Assembly: GCF_017591425.1 (NCBI RefSeq)
Contig: NW_024466459.1
Location: 1,240,001-1,304,000, forward strand
Length of the DNA stretch: 64,000 nt
From: Ochotona curzoniae
Lineage: Eukaryota; Chordata; Mammalia; Lagomorpha; Ochotonidae
Direction: 5' to 3'
The position numbers were made by a program, and so were the translations under genes. Positions 1 through 19,100 of the stretch are shown here, in pieces (the first letter of the stretch is position 1; each line of letters opens with the position of its first letter). A model generated the notes under the pieces. The model made no database searches, was not told the origin of the DNA, and saw nothing but the letters and a program-made list of their open reading frames with translations.

Positions 1-254
1 TAAACTTGCCCCAGTGGTAGTCTTTTCCTGAAATGATTTTGATGATTTTTTGTTCTATCTTGTTTATAAAAAGGAAAATATACAAACTTCAGATTTTGTG
101 ACTTTGTGAAGGTTTCTTTAAGATGTGCATTCCTCTGCTTGCTCTGTAGTAAATGTTTTACTGCTGGGACCTGTGGACTGTTTGTCATTTCTGCTTCACC
201 ACGGGCTGGCACACGGGAATCTCGGCACACGTGGTATGAGCCAGCAAAAGACAC
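1..254. other. Flank downstream of FTSJ3
   Basis: AT-rich sequence beyond the FTSJ3 polyadenylation signal. No coding exon is visible. In the human locus the neighbour on this side, DDX42, converges on FTSJ3, so this could be the end of its 3' UTR. That is inference from synteny only. Confidence 0.3.
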
Positions 255-270
255 TTCATCTCATCTTGGC

Positions 271-276
271 TTTATT
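271..276 (-). terminator. FTSJ3: FTSJ3 polyadenylation signal
   Basis: AATAAA on the minus strand, about 155 bases past the FTSJ3 stop codon. This is the first canonical signal downstream and sets a short 3' UTR. Confidence 0.7.
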
Positions 277-431
277 CAGCTAATAGGTTAATGTTTTGAC
301 TTTTCACCCCCCTACACACACACCACATTCCTCAGTGTCTGCAGATGGGATGGGAGAACACTCCTGCTACCCAGGATCACTGCCAGGGTGTGGCTGCCAT
401 GTCCTGTTCTCGCCCAACGCTGGGGCTCTGC

Positions 432-3400
432 TCACTTCCGCTTGTGTTTTTTCTTCTGTTCTTTCCTCTGCTGTGCCCTCTGGTCCTTCTTCATCCTGGA
501 GTCCACCACCTTGAAGTGACCTCTGACTCCAGCTGGCCGCCGCACCTTGCGGCCTACGCCTTTTTTGGCTACAACGTAGGTAACTTGGCGTTTCTCCTTG
601 CCCAGTCCGGCCTTCTTGTAGAGACTGCAAAGGAAAACAACCGGTTAGAGGCCTTGCTGTCACCCTTTTAACCTCCTCATGTCCTGGGGTCCTTCCCCCA
701 GTCACCTTCGCAGCTGTGCCACTTTCTCTCGCTCCGAGATGTCCACTGTGTTCACCACAGCCTCAGCCTTCTTCTTGGTCTGCTCCAACTTCTTCAGCAT
801 CTGGGAATGTGTTTCAGTCAGTGACCTCTCCCTCGGCCCTGGCCCACACCTGAGCTGCAGGCAGCCCTCCACACTTACCCTCCGTTTCTTTCTAGCCTTG
901 GCCTCAGCCACTTTTTTGATGGGACGTGCGTTGATTTCCCTCCAGCGTTTCCGGTAATGTTCCACTTCCTTCTTGTCAATGGGCAATTGCCGGATCCGGT
1001 GCTGTTTTTCTTCCTGCACAAACCACTCTGGAAGCTCCCCTTCCTCTTCATTAAATGCGTACCTAGGCAAGACAGGGCAACAGTCCAGCAACAACCACTG
1101 TGGGCTTCTGAAGAAGAAACCACCCACTTCCCCATGGTCTGGTCCCCATTACCGGTTGAAGGAGTTATCTATGAGGTCTCGCTTGGCCTTTTTGGAAGAG
1201 GCAATCACAGCTCCCAGAGCCAGGCCTTCAGGATCTAGTATCCGATGTTTTGCTAGGTAGGCAAAGGGCAGACTTGATCTGAGCACTGAAATTTCCCACT
1301 GGTCTCCCCACTCCACCCAACCAGGCTGCACTGTGCTCTCACCTGGGTCCTCAATAGGCACTACCTCAAACCCAGCATCATCTGACGGCAGCCCTCGGCT
1401 TCGCTTCTTACCACGGGACGCTGCCCAGCTGTGGCGGGCAGAGAACTAAGTGAATATTCTAGTACCCACAGCACAGTCCCAGCTGACCACAACCCCTGCC
1501 ATCCAGGCTGTACCCCAGGCTGACCAAATTAGAATGTACAGGGCTGTTAAAGGGCTTGTTCTTTAGAGAAATGACTTCAGGCCACTGCTGGATCTCACCT
1601 CTCTTCATCCTCACTGCTGCTGCTATCACTGTCTGAGCTGTCATCTCCGACAGGGGGAGCCTCTGTCTCCCCGGAGGCCGTTTCCTGGCCCGGGAGAGAC
1701 TGTGTTTGAGTCTTCAGATTTAAAGCTGGGGGTGCTGATGGTGGCTGCTGCTCCTGCTTTGGCTGCTTTGGCTGCTGCTGCCGCTCCTTCCGGCGGTTCT
1801 CGTGTAACAGCTGAGCCTGGCTGATCTCCAGGGCTTCATCCGCATCATCCTCGATGCCACTGAAGCCATCCTGTGGCGAGGGAACAACCTTCAGCCACCT
1901 TTTTCTCAGGGGATGCCAACTTCCTGTCAGCCTAGCCCTCAGCCCTGTACCTTTGAGAACCACAGATTGGCTTGTTCTTCCTGCAGTACTGCCTTTTCCT
2001 CGAGTGACACTAGCAGCGGATTCTCTTCTTCCTCTTCCTTATCGTCATCATCTTCAGCAAACTGCACACTGTAAACCAAAGGACAGCAAAAGGAAGCTCA
2101 GGGTCCCCGAGTGCTGGCAAGCCCCAGTGGTTCTCAATGAGGGAGGCGTGCTCACTCATACACTTACCGCTTTCGTTCCTTCAGGCTTTCATGTCTCCCG
2201 ACTCCTGCCAGCTCCTCTGGGTCCAGGTCACTGTCCAAAGATTCCTCCTCCTCCTCAGCATCTGACACATAGATGTCATCCCTTGGCAGATCAGACAGAA
2301 ATGTGTCTGCAGTGCTCATGTCTCCTTGCATGACTTGCTCTAACAACTGAAACGTGGCAAACATGGTGCTTTAGTCCCATGCTCATTGTCTTAGTTTACC
2401 TTAAGCAACACCACCAGACATGAAAACATGCTGTTCTAAGGCACTAACCTGTGTTCAGCGGTAGCACAAACGAGTATTCTGTTAAAGTACCCCCATAGCT
2501 CATAAAGCAAATTTTGAAATTTTCTAAAATACTAGTGTTTGTTTTATTTGGGAGAAAGAACTCTACTGGCTCATTCCTCAAATGCTCCCAATGAGCAGAG
2601 CCAGAACAGAGTTCAACTCGGGTCACAGCTGCCGCCCAGGGGCTGTATTCTCATGGCTAAAGGCAGAAGCCAGAGCCAGGATTCAGTGCCGGTCCTGTGC
2701 TACACGACAAAGGTGCCCTGGTCCTCAGGCTAAATGCCTGCTTGTTGCCTTCCTTCAGTTACTTGGAAAAGGCATTCAGTCACCTCCCAAGGAAGTAACT
2801 GTATATATCCCAATTTTCTGCCAAATAAAGGCAGCCAGACAATTTATAGAAATATCTCACCTAGGCAGACTAGAGAAACCTCAAAAATCTATTTTCCTCA
2901 TGGCAAAGATGGCTGCTATTTTCCTATGTAACCACTGTAGGGAAGAATGCAAAGGCAGGCTGTGGGATTCTGGGTAATGTCTGGCAGCTAGGATGTGGGG
3001 ACAGCCTGTGTCAGGTCTAGTGTCTCCATGCTCTCCTGCAGGACAAGGGGGACTTAATTAGGCCATTCCCACCACTGGATTAGGAAGCATATTGAGCTGC
3101 AGTCACAAAAGCACCACTGCATAGCCTAACAGGGTGAATTAGTCTCAGGGACTTGTGGGGGAGACCCTCTAACTGCGCTTGTAACCCAAGTAGTACCAAG
3201 TAGTACCCTGGCTGCATGGATTCTAATCGCAACTCCAGTCCTAATGTGCCAGCTCTTAAAGGATAAATCTAGCACACTCAAATCTGATTTCATCATCCAA
3301 GTTTTTCTTTTGGCCTTTGAATCACAGGGTTCCCCCAGTAGCCTTGCCAAGTGATTTCTGTAGTTCAAGGTAGCAACCAAAGCCTGATGATTCACTTTTA

Positions 3401-6400
3401 GGACATGCAGCTTTGCCGCGGGCACACTCCGAGCATCCTTGGGCCCAGCTCACCTGGTGGCCCCGGATGGTGCGCAGTGAGAACATGCCCGTTTCTCCTT
3501 CCTCGGCGATGGAGACCCCGGGCAGGTCCATCTTCAGCTCCACTCGCTCCCGCTGCTTTCTCTGCTCACGCAGCAGCTTCTTTTTCTTCCTGAAGGAAGA
3601 GGTCGTGGCTCTAACCTGCCCAGCTCTATTCATGTTTTATTCACATCGGTCACTCTTCTCCAACCTTCTTCACCCAGGAATTTTGCAGTGAGGCTACTAC
3701 TTAACTCTTCAAATGGCCACAAAAGCCAAGTCTGGGCCAGCTGCAGGCCATGAACTCAATCCAGGTCTCCCATGTGGGTGGTAGGAACTTGACCTAATGT
3801 CTGGTGCCTCCCTGGGTGTTCATCAGCATGAAGCAGGAGCTTCAATGGCTGGCCACTAAGCCAAATACCTACCCTGCCTCACCTCACCTCTTTAATTCTG
3901 CCACCTCCTGGGCTTTCATCTCAGCCAGTGTCCGGTCCAGCTGCTCTTCCTCCTCCTCCTCCTTAGAGGGTTTTTCTGGGATCCCAGCTGTTGACTCCTC
4001 CTCATCATCATCTTCCTCTTCTCCTGAACTGAGGCTGACAGAACGATCCAGAAGTTTTGTCAGTTTGCCAGAGGCTTCATCTAGTCAGCATCTACTTTGG
4101 TTTAGCTCCACCCTCACCTGATGTCCAGAGCCTTTGCTTGCTCCTTCAGCTTCTTGGCCACATGGCGCCGAAGCTTTGTTCTCCAGTTCAGGAGGGACCT
4201 GTCAGAGAAATAGGATTGGTCCATGTGTCTGCCCCCTCTAGCACCCTCTAGCACACCGGCATGGCTTCCACAGGCTTCTCCCCTGCTGCATACCTGAGCT
4301 CCTTGCGTCCCAGCACCTTGATGTCCTGACAGCAGGCCCGGATGTCCTCGGTGGTAGCTGGGTGCTGTGCCAGCTCTTCATCATCCAGCGAGATCTTTTA
4401 GGGGGAAGGGAAGGAGTCAGGATGTTTCCAGGCCATGGTTATGGGGCTCTCCTACAACCTTCAAAGTCTGGGAACTCACCTCACTGGCTTTGGAGAGGAA
4501 GTCGACAGGGTTGGCAGCTCGGAGGAAATCGCTGACTGAGGTGCGGTGATAGAGGGTGAGATCACCCTCTGCGTAGCCTTCAGCCTTAGTGAGAGAAATG
4601 AGGCTGCCTGGCAGTCCCTTGTAAGATATCTACAGGACCACCAGGCTCAGTCTCCCCAGAGTTCCAGAACCCTCTCCACCAAACACACCTTTGGCTTCTT
4701 CTTGGTCACCAACTCAGTAACAGTTTTAGCCTGGACTTCAACCTCCTTGAAAGCAAATTTTGGATCAAAGAATTTACTGTCAACCTTATCAGGAGCCAGG
4801 AATCCTAAAAAGACATAATAATAAAATGCATGCTGCAGGGAGGGGCAGGCTTTGTGGTGCCACTTTGGACACTTGCATCCCACATTAGATGCCACTGAGT
4901 TCTGGCCACTCTGCTTCCAATCCAGCTTCCTGCCAGCGCATTTTGGGAGATGGCAGAAGACGGCTTGGGTATTTTGGTTCTGCCACCCAAGTGGGAAGTG
5001 CACAGAGGGCTCTCTGGGTTTTTAGTGCAGGCCTAGCCCCGGCCCTGGCTACTGCAGCATTTATGGAGTGAGCCAGCAAATGGAAAAATCTCTATGTCTG
5101 TGGCTCTGTAGATGCAAAATAAACACTTTAAAAAAAAATTGTGCTTTGATAGTTGGGCAGCTAGTCAACAGAAAGCTCAAAGGGAAGCCCACCTTGACAG
5201 ACAACAAAGATCTCTGCAGATTCATGGCGGGAGGCCTGGGGTTTGGTGGCCTGGACACGGCGGAACAGCTGCTGGAAGATCCATAGCAGAGGCTGGTAGT
5301 CGCGGGAGCGGAAGACCTTTGTGATGAAGTAGCCACCACGGGCCAGAAAATCACAAGCCAAACGCAGAGCCATCAGCGTGAGGTGGGCTGCAGGAGAGAC
5401 GTGGGCAGCTGAGGCCCTCTGTAGCCTGGGATGACGTGACCACCCTACTCTCCAGGACCCACATTCCCAGCACCTTGTGAGTAAGCATCATGGACCCAGC
5501 TGGCCCCAACGTTGGGGGCCCCATCATTGAGCACAACGTCAACCTTCCAGGTCTTCAGCTCCTTTCTCAGGGCCTAGAGAAGGGAAGGGATCACTGTGAC
5601 AGGAAGAGTGGCTACGAGTGAAGACCCTGACTCAGCCACTGGTCCCCCTTCCCCCAGCAGCTTGTTGGGTGTCCACTATGAGTCAAATCCTATTACGGGC
5701 ACAGGGCTCCCCAACAGTAACAAAAACGCCACCCTATCTTTGTGTCGCTTAGAGTTCTACAGTGAGCCCTCACCCACAGCTAGGGGACACAAGGGCTACC
5801 ATGGTCTTGTCACACAGATGTTCTGCAGGAACTTGCTCAGAGCACGATAAACGAGTTTTCACCTCTGCAGGATTTGGGGAATTGGAAGCTGGAGACGATC
5901 ATCACCTGCCTACAGCGTTCCGTCGTGATGTCCTCCTGCAGGGTCACCACGTTGGGCAGAGGCTTGATGGGCACCAGGTCCACTCCTGGAAAAGATGGAG
6001 GTATTAGTATTCCACAGCTCTATCGCCAGCAGGAAGGAGGGACATGGAGGATGAAGGCTAGGGCTCACACCCTCCAGACAGCCTCCCGTCACTCACCCAC
6101 AATAAGACTGGATACAGGCATAAACTTGGCAGCCACCTGCAGCCTACAACAGAAGCAGATTCCTGCCTTGGCAACACGACCCCTCACCTCTGGTGTCAGG
6201 AGCCCTTGCCAAGTAAAATAGTCCCAGAGTGTGTCCCGGGTGCACACTCCAGGGTTTAGGAGACCTGCGCTTAGCAGGAGACAGATCAGGCTATGGTTAC
6301 TGCGGGTGGATCGTAAATCTTTTCCCCAACACCAACACAACCACTGTTCACAGGAGTGAGCGCGTAGGAGTTAACGCACCATCCTCCCGGCGCCGCACAC

Positions 6401-6671
6401 AGGTCCAGCAAGGCGCGGGCTTTCTGCAGGAACTGAAAACGCCGATTCAACTGGATGAGCTTGAAAGCAGAGCGGGAACGGTAGCCTGCAGCGGCGGCGA
6501 CACGGTCATCAGGTGGCCGGGTCTCACAGCCCGCCACCCGCTGCTGCCCGAGAACGCAATACCGCGCAAGGGGGACACGCGCTGCGGCGCAGACCCCGGC
6601 TCACCCGTCTCCTTCGCCAGGTGATAGAACTTGTCTCGTCGGCTCTTGCCGACTTTGCCCTTCTTGCCCAT
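432..6671 (-). CDS. FTSJ3: FTSJ3, pre-rRNA 2'-O-methyltransferase (Spb1 homologue), complete
   Basis: Nucleolar SAM-dependent RNA 2'-O-methyltransferase needed for pre-rRNA processing. Twenty coding exons in transcription order: 6671-6605, 6485-6380, 6143-6097, 5985-5906, 5573-5474, 5387-5193, 4804-4689, 4584-4480, 4394-4294, 4198-4118, 4034-3888, 3589-3454, 2346-2168, 2068-1951, 1870-1599, 1428-1343, 1252-1153, 1062-879, 800-706, 624-432. They join in phase to 2508 nt, 835 aa (human 847). The start [15 protein letters not shown] and the lysine-rich end KKKHKRK match the family. Visible motifs: SAM-binding [10 protein letters not shown], the catalytic K-D-K-E set (K in AFKLIQLN, D in LNDGAPN, K in [11 protein letters not shown] in HESAEIFVV), acidic Glu/Asp tracts in the middle, and the basic Spb1 C-terminal region. 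One donor is unusual but valid (gtgcgt after the second exon). It lies head-to-head with PSMC5. Confidence 0.96.
3700..3870 (-). mobile_element. Old degraded SINE in an FTSJ3 intron
   Basis: Diverged complement of the CSINE middle part: the 'caaatggccacaa' and 'ggtctcccatgtgggtgg' blocks are recognisable. Ends are approximate. Confidence 0.55.
4830..5140 (+). mobile_element. SINE (CSINE-like) in an FTSJ3 intron
   Basis: Diverged plus-strand copy with 'ccacttccaatccagctt'-type and 'gagtgagccagca' blocks and an A-rich tail near 5128-5137. It is antisense to FTSJ3. Confidence 0.65.
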
Positions 6672-7241
6672 GGCGGGACGAGGAAGTGCCACTCAACCTG
6701 CGCAGAAACAGTCCGACCTCGAAGCGCTACCTCCCGCCTGCCGCGAGCCCGTCCGCGCGGTCACCGGGGAGCAGAATTCCCACACGATCACCGCCACCCA
6801 GAACCGCCTTGCCCACCCGAAGAGCCGCACATGGAAGCAGCAGGCAAATGTACTTCCGCTTCCGCTGACGCCGCCTACGTCGCTGGCGCCGAGGTTTCCG
6901 CCATTTCGGGAGTGGCCATTAAGTTTTCTCTACGTCACTTTCCTCATTGTAGAAGTTGAACGTTAACATCAGGAATGCAGATTACAAGAAATAAAAAGTA
7001 TTTTAGGGAAGCGATACTTTGCAATTCCATTCCCTCCTTAAACTCTTTCCCAAACTCCTGAACTCCAGTAGCCGCCCTTCCCAGCATGGCCCTTATTATT
7101 TACTGTTACCTTTCTCTCACTCTAACACCCTTTGACCCGGAACTCCTCTCTGCCGGGTCGTCAGCCCCGCCCTCCCACTCCGCTTCCGCGCCTGCGCTCC
7201 TAGGCGCCCGGGAGGCCGGCGGTCTCCCGTGAAAAGCGAAG
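6672..7241. promoter_or_regulatory. CpG-rich bidirectional promoter FTSJ3/PSMC5
   Basis: The two start codons face away from each other 570 bases apart. The interval is CpG-rich at both ends (6672-6960 and 7130-7241) with a CpG-poor centre. It has CRE-like (tacgtcac) and YY1-like (ccgccattt) elements near 6900-6945 and no TATA box near either start. The PSMC5 start lies in a YY1-like context (aagatggcgctgg). Confidence 0.7.
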
Positions 7242-12586
<5,345 letters not shown>

Positions 12587-13137
12587 TGAAAACCCCCAAC
12601 ATACCCCTGTACAAAAAAAGTGGCTCCCACATAGAAAATCCTGCTCCCAAATAGTGCAAATACCCAGAGAAAAGGAGAAAAACCGGCAACAAGGCTGGGC
12701 TTATAGGAATGGCCAAGAACTTTGGTTTCAGGAGGTTAGGAAGAGTCTGGGCTGTGCCTCGTCTTCCTCGCCTGGCTCCCTCCGCAGAGCCAGCTCTTGC
12801 TCACCCTGGGGTGGGGGCCTGTAAACATGCAAACCCAGCGCCTTTGGTTCCTAAAGGTCTCAATTACATCAAAGCACAGCCTCCAGTGGTCCCACGAGGC
12901 CTGCCTGTAGGGGCAGGGGAGGTACCTATGAACCCGGCTAAAGCCAACATGGAAAGGAAGGAATAAGGCTTTGGAAACCAAGCAACAAGGAATCCTACCA
13001 CTATGCTTATGAAACTAAAGCTGGGGAGTAGAGTGCTAGCAGACACCCCTCACCCCGTCTGCAGTCCCGGCTGGGACCTGCTGGCTGGTCCCCTTCTGAG
13101 CTCCAGGCCTGGGCAGAAGGATGCAGTCCCTGAGCAG

Positions 13138-16100
13138 TTAGGTCAAGCGGATGCCCAGCACCTGTTCCAGTTCCTGCCGCCGCTGCTGCACCTGGAGAGA
13201 GAAGAGACCATGGCTCAGGCCTCTGATGTTCACAAGCAAAGAAGGGTCAGTGTGGTAGTGCCTCACCTTGGCAAAGATGTGCCGCCCCACTGCCTCCTGG
13301 GCCCAGGGCTGGTGGTAGAAAGCAGCTCGTCTCTCCTCCTCAGGATTGCCGATCACATCGGTGATGATCTGCAAGGAATCCGGAGGAAAGCCACAGCGTT
13401 GGCATCACTCTCAGCCTGCCCCATGGGGTGGGAGTCATCCCAAGCTTCACATGGGCTACCCCTCAGAAAACAGGACTACACCTTGAGGTCCCGGCGCTGG
13501 GAACGCAGCCACTCCTGGATGAAGTCCTGGGGGTCAGTGCTGAAGCTGAGCATGAAATCCCTCTGGGTCTTCAGCTGGTTGATAGACTCGATGGTCTCGT
13601 GGATCTGGGAAGAGGAATGCCCGTGTCATGTGGCCCTCACCTTTGGGGCTCTGTTCCCATAGGACAGTCCCAAAGTTCAAGGTGCTGTAAGCACAGAGGG
13701 GCCTGACAGCTGCCTGCTCCCAGAGGCCCACCTTGACATCCAGGGAGGCAATCTCCTGCTGATTGGTGGTGGAAGCCAGGAAGTTGCTCATCTGGGCTTT
13801 GAGTGGGTCATCCACCTCCACATCGATGTCATAACAGGCTGTCTTCTTCTGGTCGTTAGGATCCACACTGTGGATGCACAGGGAGGAAGGAAAGTTCAGG
13901 GCTGTATCTGCCCACCTGGATCAGCCAGGGGGATCCAGAGTGGATCCCATCGACGCTCTTGGGGGCCCAAGAAACCTGTCCCTTCCCTGTGGCTTCAGAT
14001 CTGGGTAAGATTACTGCTCTTGGAGGAGTCTCTCCACCCCCACCTTCCCTTTACCTAATGACGTGGTTGATGACAATGGGATCTGGATGCTGCAGCAGCC
14101 CGGCCAGCTTCATGGGGATCTCAGAGAAACGGAGTCGGCCACAACTGAAGATCTGGAGAGAGTACCGAGGTTTGGTAATGCCCGGGGCCTTGGCCAGGAC
14201 TCAGTTCTAAGACTGGTGGGACTGTAGGGCAGCAGCAGGAGACAGGGCAGCATCTTGCTAACCTGGCGGAAGTAACGGTTGCAATTGATGTACTCGCGCT
14301 CGTGCCCGTCCTGCAGCTGGTTGTGTTTGATGTAAAGCCACAGGGCCTGCATGATGGCAGCCCTTGTCTGGGTGTGCACGCCTAGCAGCCTCGCCAGTCG
14401 GGGATCCAATTTGTACTGTGGAGGCTAGAGACGGAACAGAGTAAGGGGGAGGCCTTTAACAAGACAGGGTCAAGGTGGGTCTGAGGCACCTGCTTCCCTC
14501 CCCTCCCCCATCCCCAAGGCCCAGCTTTGATTCGGGCGTCTGTCACCTGGTGATCCAGCATGAGCAAGAGGGTGCACTTCACATTGAGGTCTCCGGGCCG
14601 CTTCACCTGGAAGCCATCTGTCTCCTGGGTGGTGGGCATACGGTGCCACTGGGAGGGGAACAAAGCATACCCACAAGGGGTGGTCACAGATAAATACCTA
14701 GACCTGTAATGGCACCAAGGCCATGGCGACCCAGCTGGCATGCCATCTTGCTCTCTCAACTTTAGGTTCATGCTCACCTCCACCAGGTGGTTGTCAGGCC
14801 CATACAGCTCCTTGTCCAACTCAATGACAAGGCTCTTGAAGAATGAAGAAAACTTCCTCTTCTGTTTGCTAGGCTGGGCATGAAGGAGGGTATAAGAAGG
14901 GTGTTGCTGGTTCTCCGACTAAACTAGGCCAACTGCCCTGTGGAGCTCTGTTCTATCCTGCAGCTCAGGGCACTGAGGACTTCAGGGCCCACAGCGGGGC
15001 AGCCAGACTGGCAGAGTGGGCAGCAGAACACAGCGGAGGCAGCAAGACAGCACCTGCTCACTAACAAGGGACTGCTGCCCACGCGGAAGCTACTGTAACA
15101 ATCACGCAAACCAACCCCCAATGCCAGAGCCGTGCCCTCTCCTTTATGACAAGGCTTCTCCGAGACCCCAAGTGTCTATAACCAGGTTTAACCCACCCTC
15201 AGCCCAGCTCTCCTCCCTTCCTTCCAAACTCACATCATCCAGCAGTTTTCCTTCTACTCGTAGTTCCCAGGAAGCCACCTTGTCCCCTGCAGGGGTTCCC
15301 CCAGGGGTTCCTGCAGTTCCCCCACTATCGCCTTCTGCCTTGCTGGGACTGAATGTATTGGAAATGTAGATGCGAAGCTTTCGCTTTTGCTAAAAAGAAA
15401 GGCAATCAGTTAGAGGTGGACCAGCATGATAGAAAACAACGCTGTCCAGTCTTCCCTTCTAAATGCATTCAACATTGAGCACAGCGGGCCACAGCAAAAG
15501 TAGTAAATCCCAGCCACAGAGCCAACATATACAGACACATATGTGTGACAGACATATCATGGCACTAGCAAGCCAATCAGACACCTCTTACTTTAAATGA
15601 CACCCAGACATCCATCACAGTCCCCAAAAGATCCAGCCTCCTGCAAGGCCTTCACCATGCAGAGGACTGTTCTAGATTATTTAAAAAGAGGTTCATTGAA
15701 AAATGGAGAAAGGAACTAAGCTTTCCTAACCTCCAATCTAGTGGCTTTCAAACTTTCAACCATGATGCATAAGCTTTACACTTTAAATCATGACCCAGGA
15801 TTCACATATATGAAAATTTCTGAATTTGATGACGTAATATGCCAAGTGCTTCCTGGTATTTTTCTATTTTATATCCATTTAAAACATGCTGGTCCCAACA
15901 CGCAGAGTTCCTGCACCTGAGAAACCTGTTCTTGGCCTGACCCCGACCCTGGTGTGGCCCCTGGCAGAAATGGCGCGAAGCAGTGGGGCTAGCTCTACCT
16001 ACCGTCAGAGGCTTCTTGATGGCCTCCTGGATCTCCATGCGCTTCCGGGCGATGGTCTGGTCCAGCTTCCGCTCAAAAGCCAGGAGATCCATGTATGCCT

Positions 16101-19100
16101 GAGACTCTGGGACGAGCTCCCGGATCTGGCAAAGGGGCAGAAATTAACCGGTCTACTTCCACCCCAGCTCTGGCGCCTTCCTCTTGCTGCCCACCCCCCA
16201 CCCCCAGGCTTGGGGCAGTTGTTCTCCCCTCCCTGACACTCCCACTCACTCGCTGAGGTAGAACCTTATCTGCCATCTTCCTCCTCTTTAACCTGGGAGG
16301 ACAGAAACCCAGTTAGGGGCGCAGTGCTTCCCATTCCCAGGATCCCCCCCACCTCAAGAATTCTTCCTCCATCATCCAAGCTCTTGGGACAGAAGGAAGC
16401 CCTGGTTACCCCTCAAGCTGGCTAGACAGGCTGAGAAAAATGGTGGGTCTTACCCTCGGCGCTGGGCAGGCATTGGGGGCTGGGCCTGGGGCACGAGCAG
16501 GCGTTTTCGGAATGGATCCATCATGGTGGGGGGCATGCCTGGACGCAGTGGAGCAGCTGTGCCAAATGGGGAGCCAGTTGGGGGTCCCACCTGTAAGCCA
16601 GCCATGGGCATCCGGCTCCCGGGTGACATGCCCGGCCGCTGGGGGAAGTGAGACAGTGGGAGTGTATAGGTCAGTGGTGGACTGCTGCGTGGCCAGTAGC
16701 TCAGGCCATCCATTCTCCCTCCAGCTAGCCTAGGCCCGATCAGCACACACAGCCCCACTGGAGTGCCAGGAACAAAGGGAAGCAGGGAAGCCGGTGCTTG
16801 AGTGCAGGGCGTAAACCACACCTGCCCGCTCCTCCCACCTCGTAGTCCTGCCAGCAAATGAGCAGACAGGAGGCTGGGGGTGGGAGGAACCTGCTGGCAG
16901 AGGCCTGGGGATGGGGTGGGGGGGGTGGAGGAGGGCTCTCCAGGGCCACCTCCTAGCCCTGGCATGCTGTGCCCACTTGCTGTAACCAGCCAGCTCTGGC
17001 ACACAGTAGACCCTCAGCCTCCCACCAAGCACTTCCTTCCTTCTCTGAACCCATTTTAAGGGCCAAGTACAGCACCACCAGCAGCTTGGGGGTACAGTCA
17101 CAGCAGGTATAAGCAGGTTGACAAGGCAGAGCCCTGATGCCCACTTAAGAGAGAGAAGCAGCCGGTGAGCTGGTAAGCCTGTCAGCCAGCAGCACCCCAG
17201 GGAGTCACCTGCAACAGGATGGGCTGGACATGGCCCAGCTGGGGGGGGGAGCCTCTGGCAGACATAGCTCACAGACCATCTGGTCACCATATGGCCTTAC
17301 CCACAGCCCAGAACTGGACTCCTCTCTTGCTTCCCTACCATCACGCCCAGAGCACTGTGCCAGGAGACCCCAAAAGGGAATCTTTGGCCCTAGGGAGGCC
17401 TGTGGGAGTGAGAGCAGCTGGCATTTTGTGCTCTAGGCACTACCTGGCAGCCAGGACTGGCTAGAGTTCAACTTAACCCTAGTAAGCCCAAGCTAGAGGA
17501 TGGGTAGGATTGTCCTGGATGCAGGGGTTGGAGCAGCAGCAGGAAGCTAGGAGACAGGGGATGCCTGCAGAAGGCTTTCCACCTAAGGCCCAGCTCCCTG
17601 CTGTTTTTGTGGCGCCCCTCAGGGAATACCTCTGCCCCCAACCCTCTTCTTCGCAAGCCCTCTTCTTCGCAGCAGCTGCTGGCAAGGCCTGTTTAGCAGC
17701 TCAGCCTTGCACACACTGTCCCTGGCAACTTCACAGGGCTGGCCCCAGGGCCCAGATTATGCAACGAGCACAACCAGCCAACCCAGCCAGGCTGGCTGGA
17801 GACTCTCAGGGAGTCCAGGACCCTCCCCCCACGCCCCCCTCAAAGTGGGCAGAGGAGATGCTGACCCCACCCCTCTTTCCAGCACATTCCCAACGTGCAG
17901 GGTCAGATACTTGACCAGATGCAGCAAAACACAACCCAGAGCTGTGGCGGACAAGGAGTACAGTAGGAGGGAGGCTGTTGGGGGGTGGGGGGAGGTGTCT
18001 CGGGGGCCCTAAGTCTCTCCCATCAGGAAGGGATTTGTCAGGACTGTGGAAAGTAAAGACAAAAGACAGCAATGTCTGCTTTAAAGAGTCATTGCCAGGG
18101 ATTATAGGGGGAGGAAGGGAAAAAAAAAACCCTCACTGTGGCTACAGCTCTGCGCCTGGCTGCTCCATGGCCAGTCTCCAACTTTCCCAGTGCTGGAGAA
18201 GAGGGGCAAGGAGCAACTGCAGAGGCAAGCTAGGGCCCTGCGGTCCCCACAAATGCACCAGGGCATTCACCAAACCCACTCCACCACTATCACCTTAGGA
18301 AGCAGGTGCTCCAACTCCACCCCCTGCAAAAGCACAACTCAAAGAAAGGAAAAAGAAGGTTTTTAAAAGGCCAAAAATGGGGTCAGCACGATAATGCAGC
18401 AGGCTAATTATCTCTGGTGCCTGCAACCCATAAGGGTGCTGGTTCGTGACCCAGCTGCTCCACTTCCCATCCAGCTCCCTATTAGGCCTGGGAAAGCAGC
18501 AGAGGACGGCCCAAAGCCTTGGGACCCTACACCCACGTGGGAGACCAGGAGGAAGCTCCTAGTTCCCAGGTTCAGATTAGCTCAGCTCTGGCCGTTGCAA
18601 ACACTTGGAGAGTGAACCAGCAGATGGAGGTTCTCTCTGTCTCTCTCTCTCCTTTCAAATAAAAATAGTAATAACAACAAAAGCAAAATTAAACACAAGC
18701 AGCCCCTAAACTCGTAGCCTCCCTCCACACTGGAAAGGGCGAGGCAGGCCTGGCTCAGCCCCCTGTGCCCCTACAATGGGCAGTGACCTAATCACCCTTC
18801 TGCCACATCAGCCTGTCCACCACCACAGGGAGGGGGAGTACAGGGCTCAGGCTGGGCCCCTGCTGAGGTGAGAGGTGAAGCCCCCTGGGACTCAGGTGCT
18901 CAATCTCCTCCCAAACCTCAGGTGGCTGGCCTGAGGGCACCAGCTGGAGGACAGACTGCTCCTCTACCCATGGAGAGAACTCCAGAACAAACCCAGCTGA
19001 CAGCAGTGATCCACAACTGGAGTCTTACTCTGGAGGAAGGTCAGCATTTGCCTTCTTTCGGGGGCCTCCCCATCTGTATCCTGGTGCTTCGAGCTCCTGC

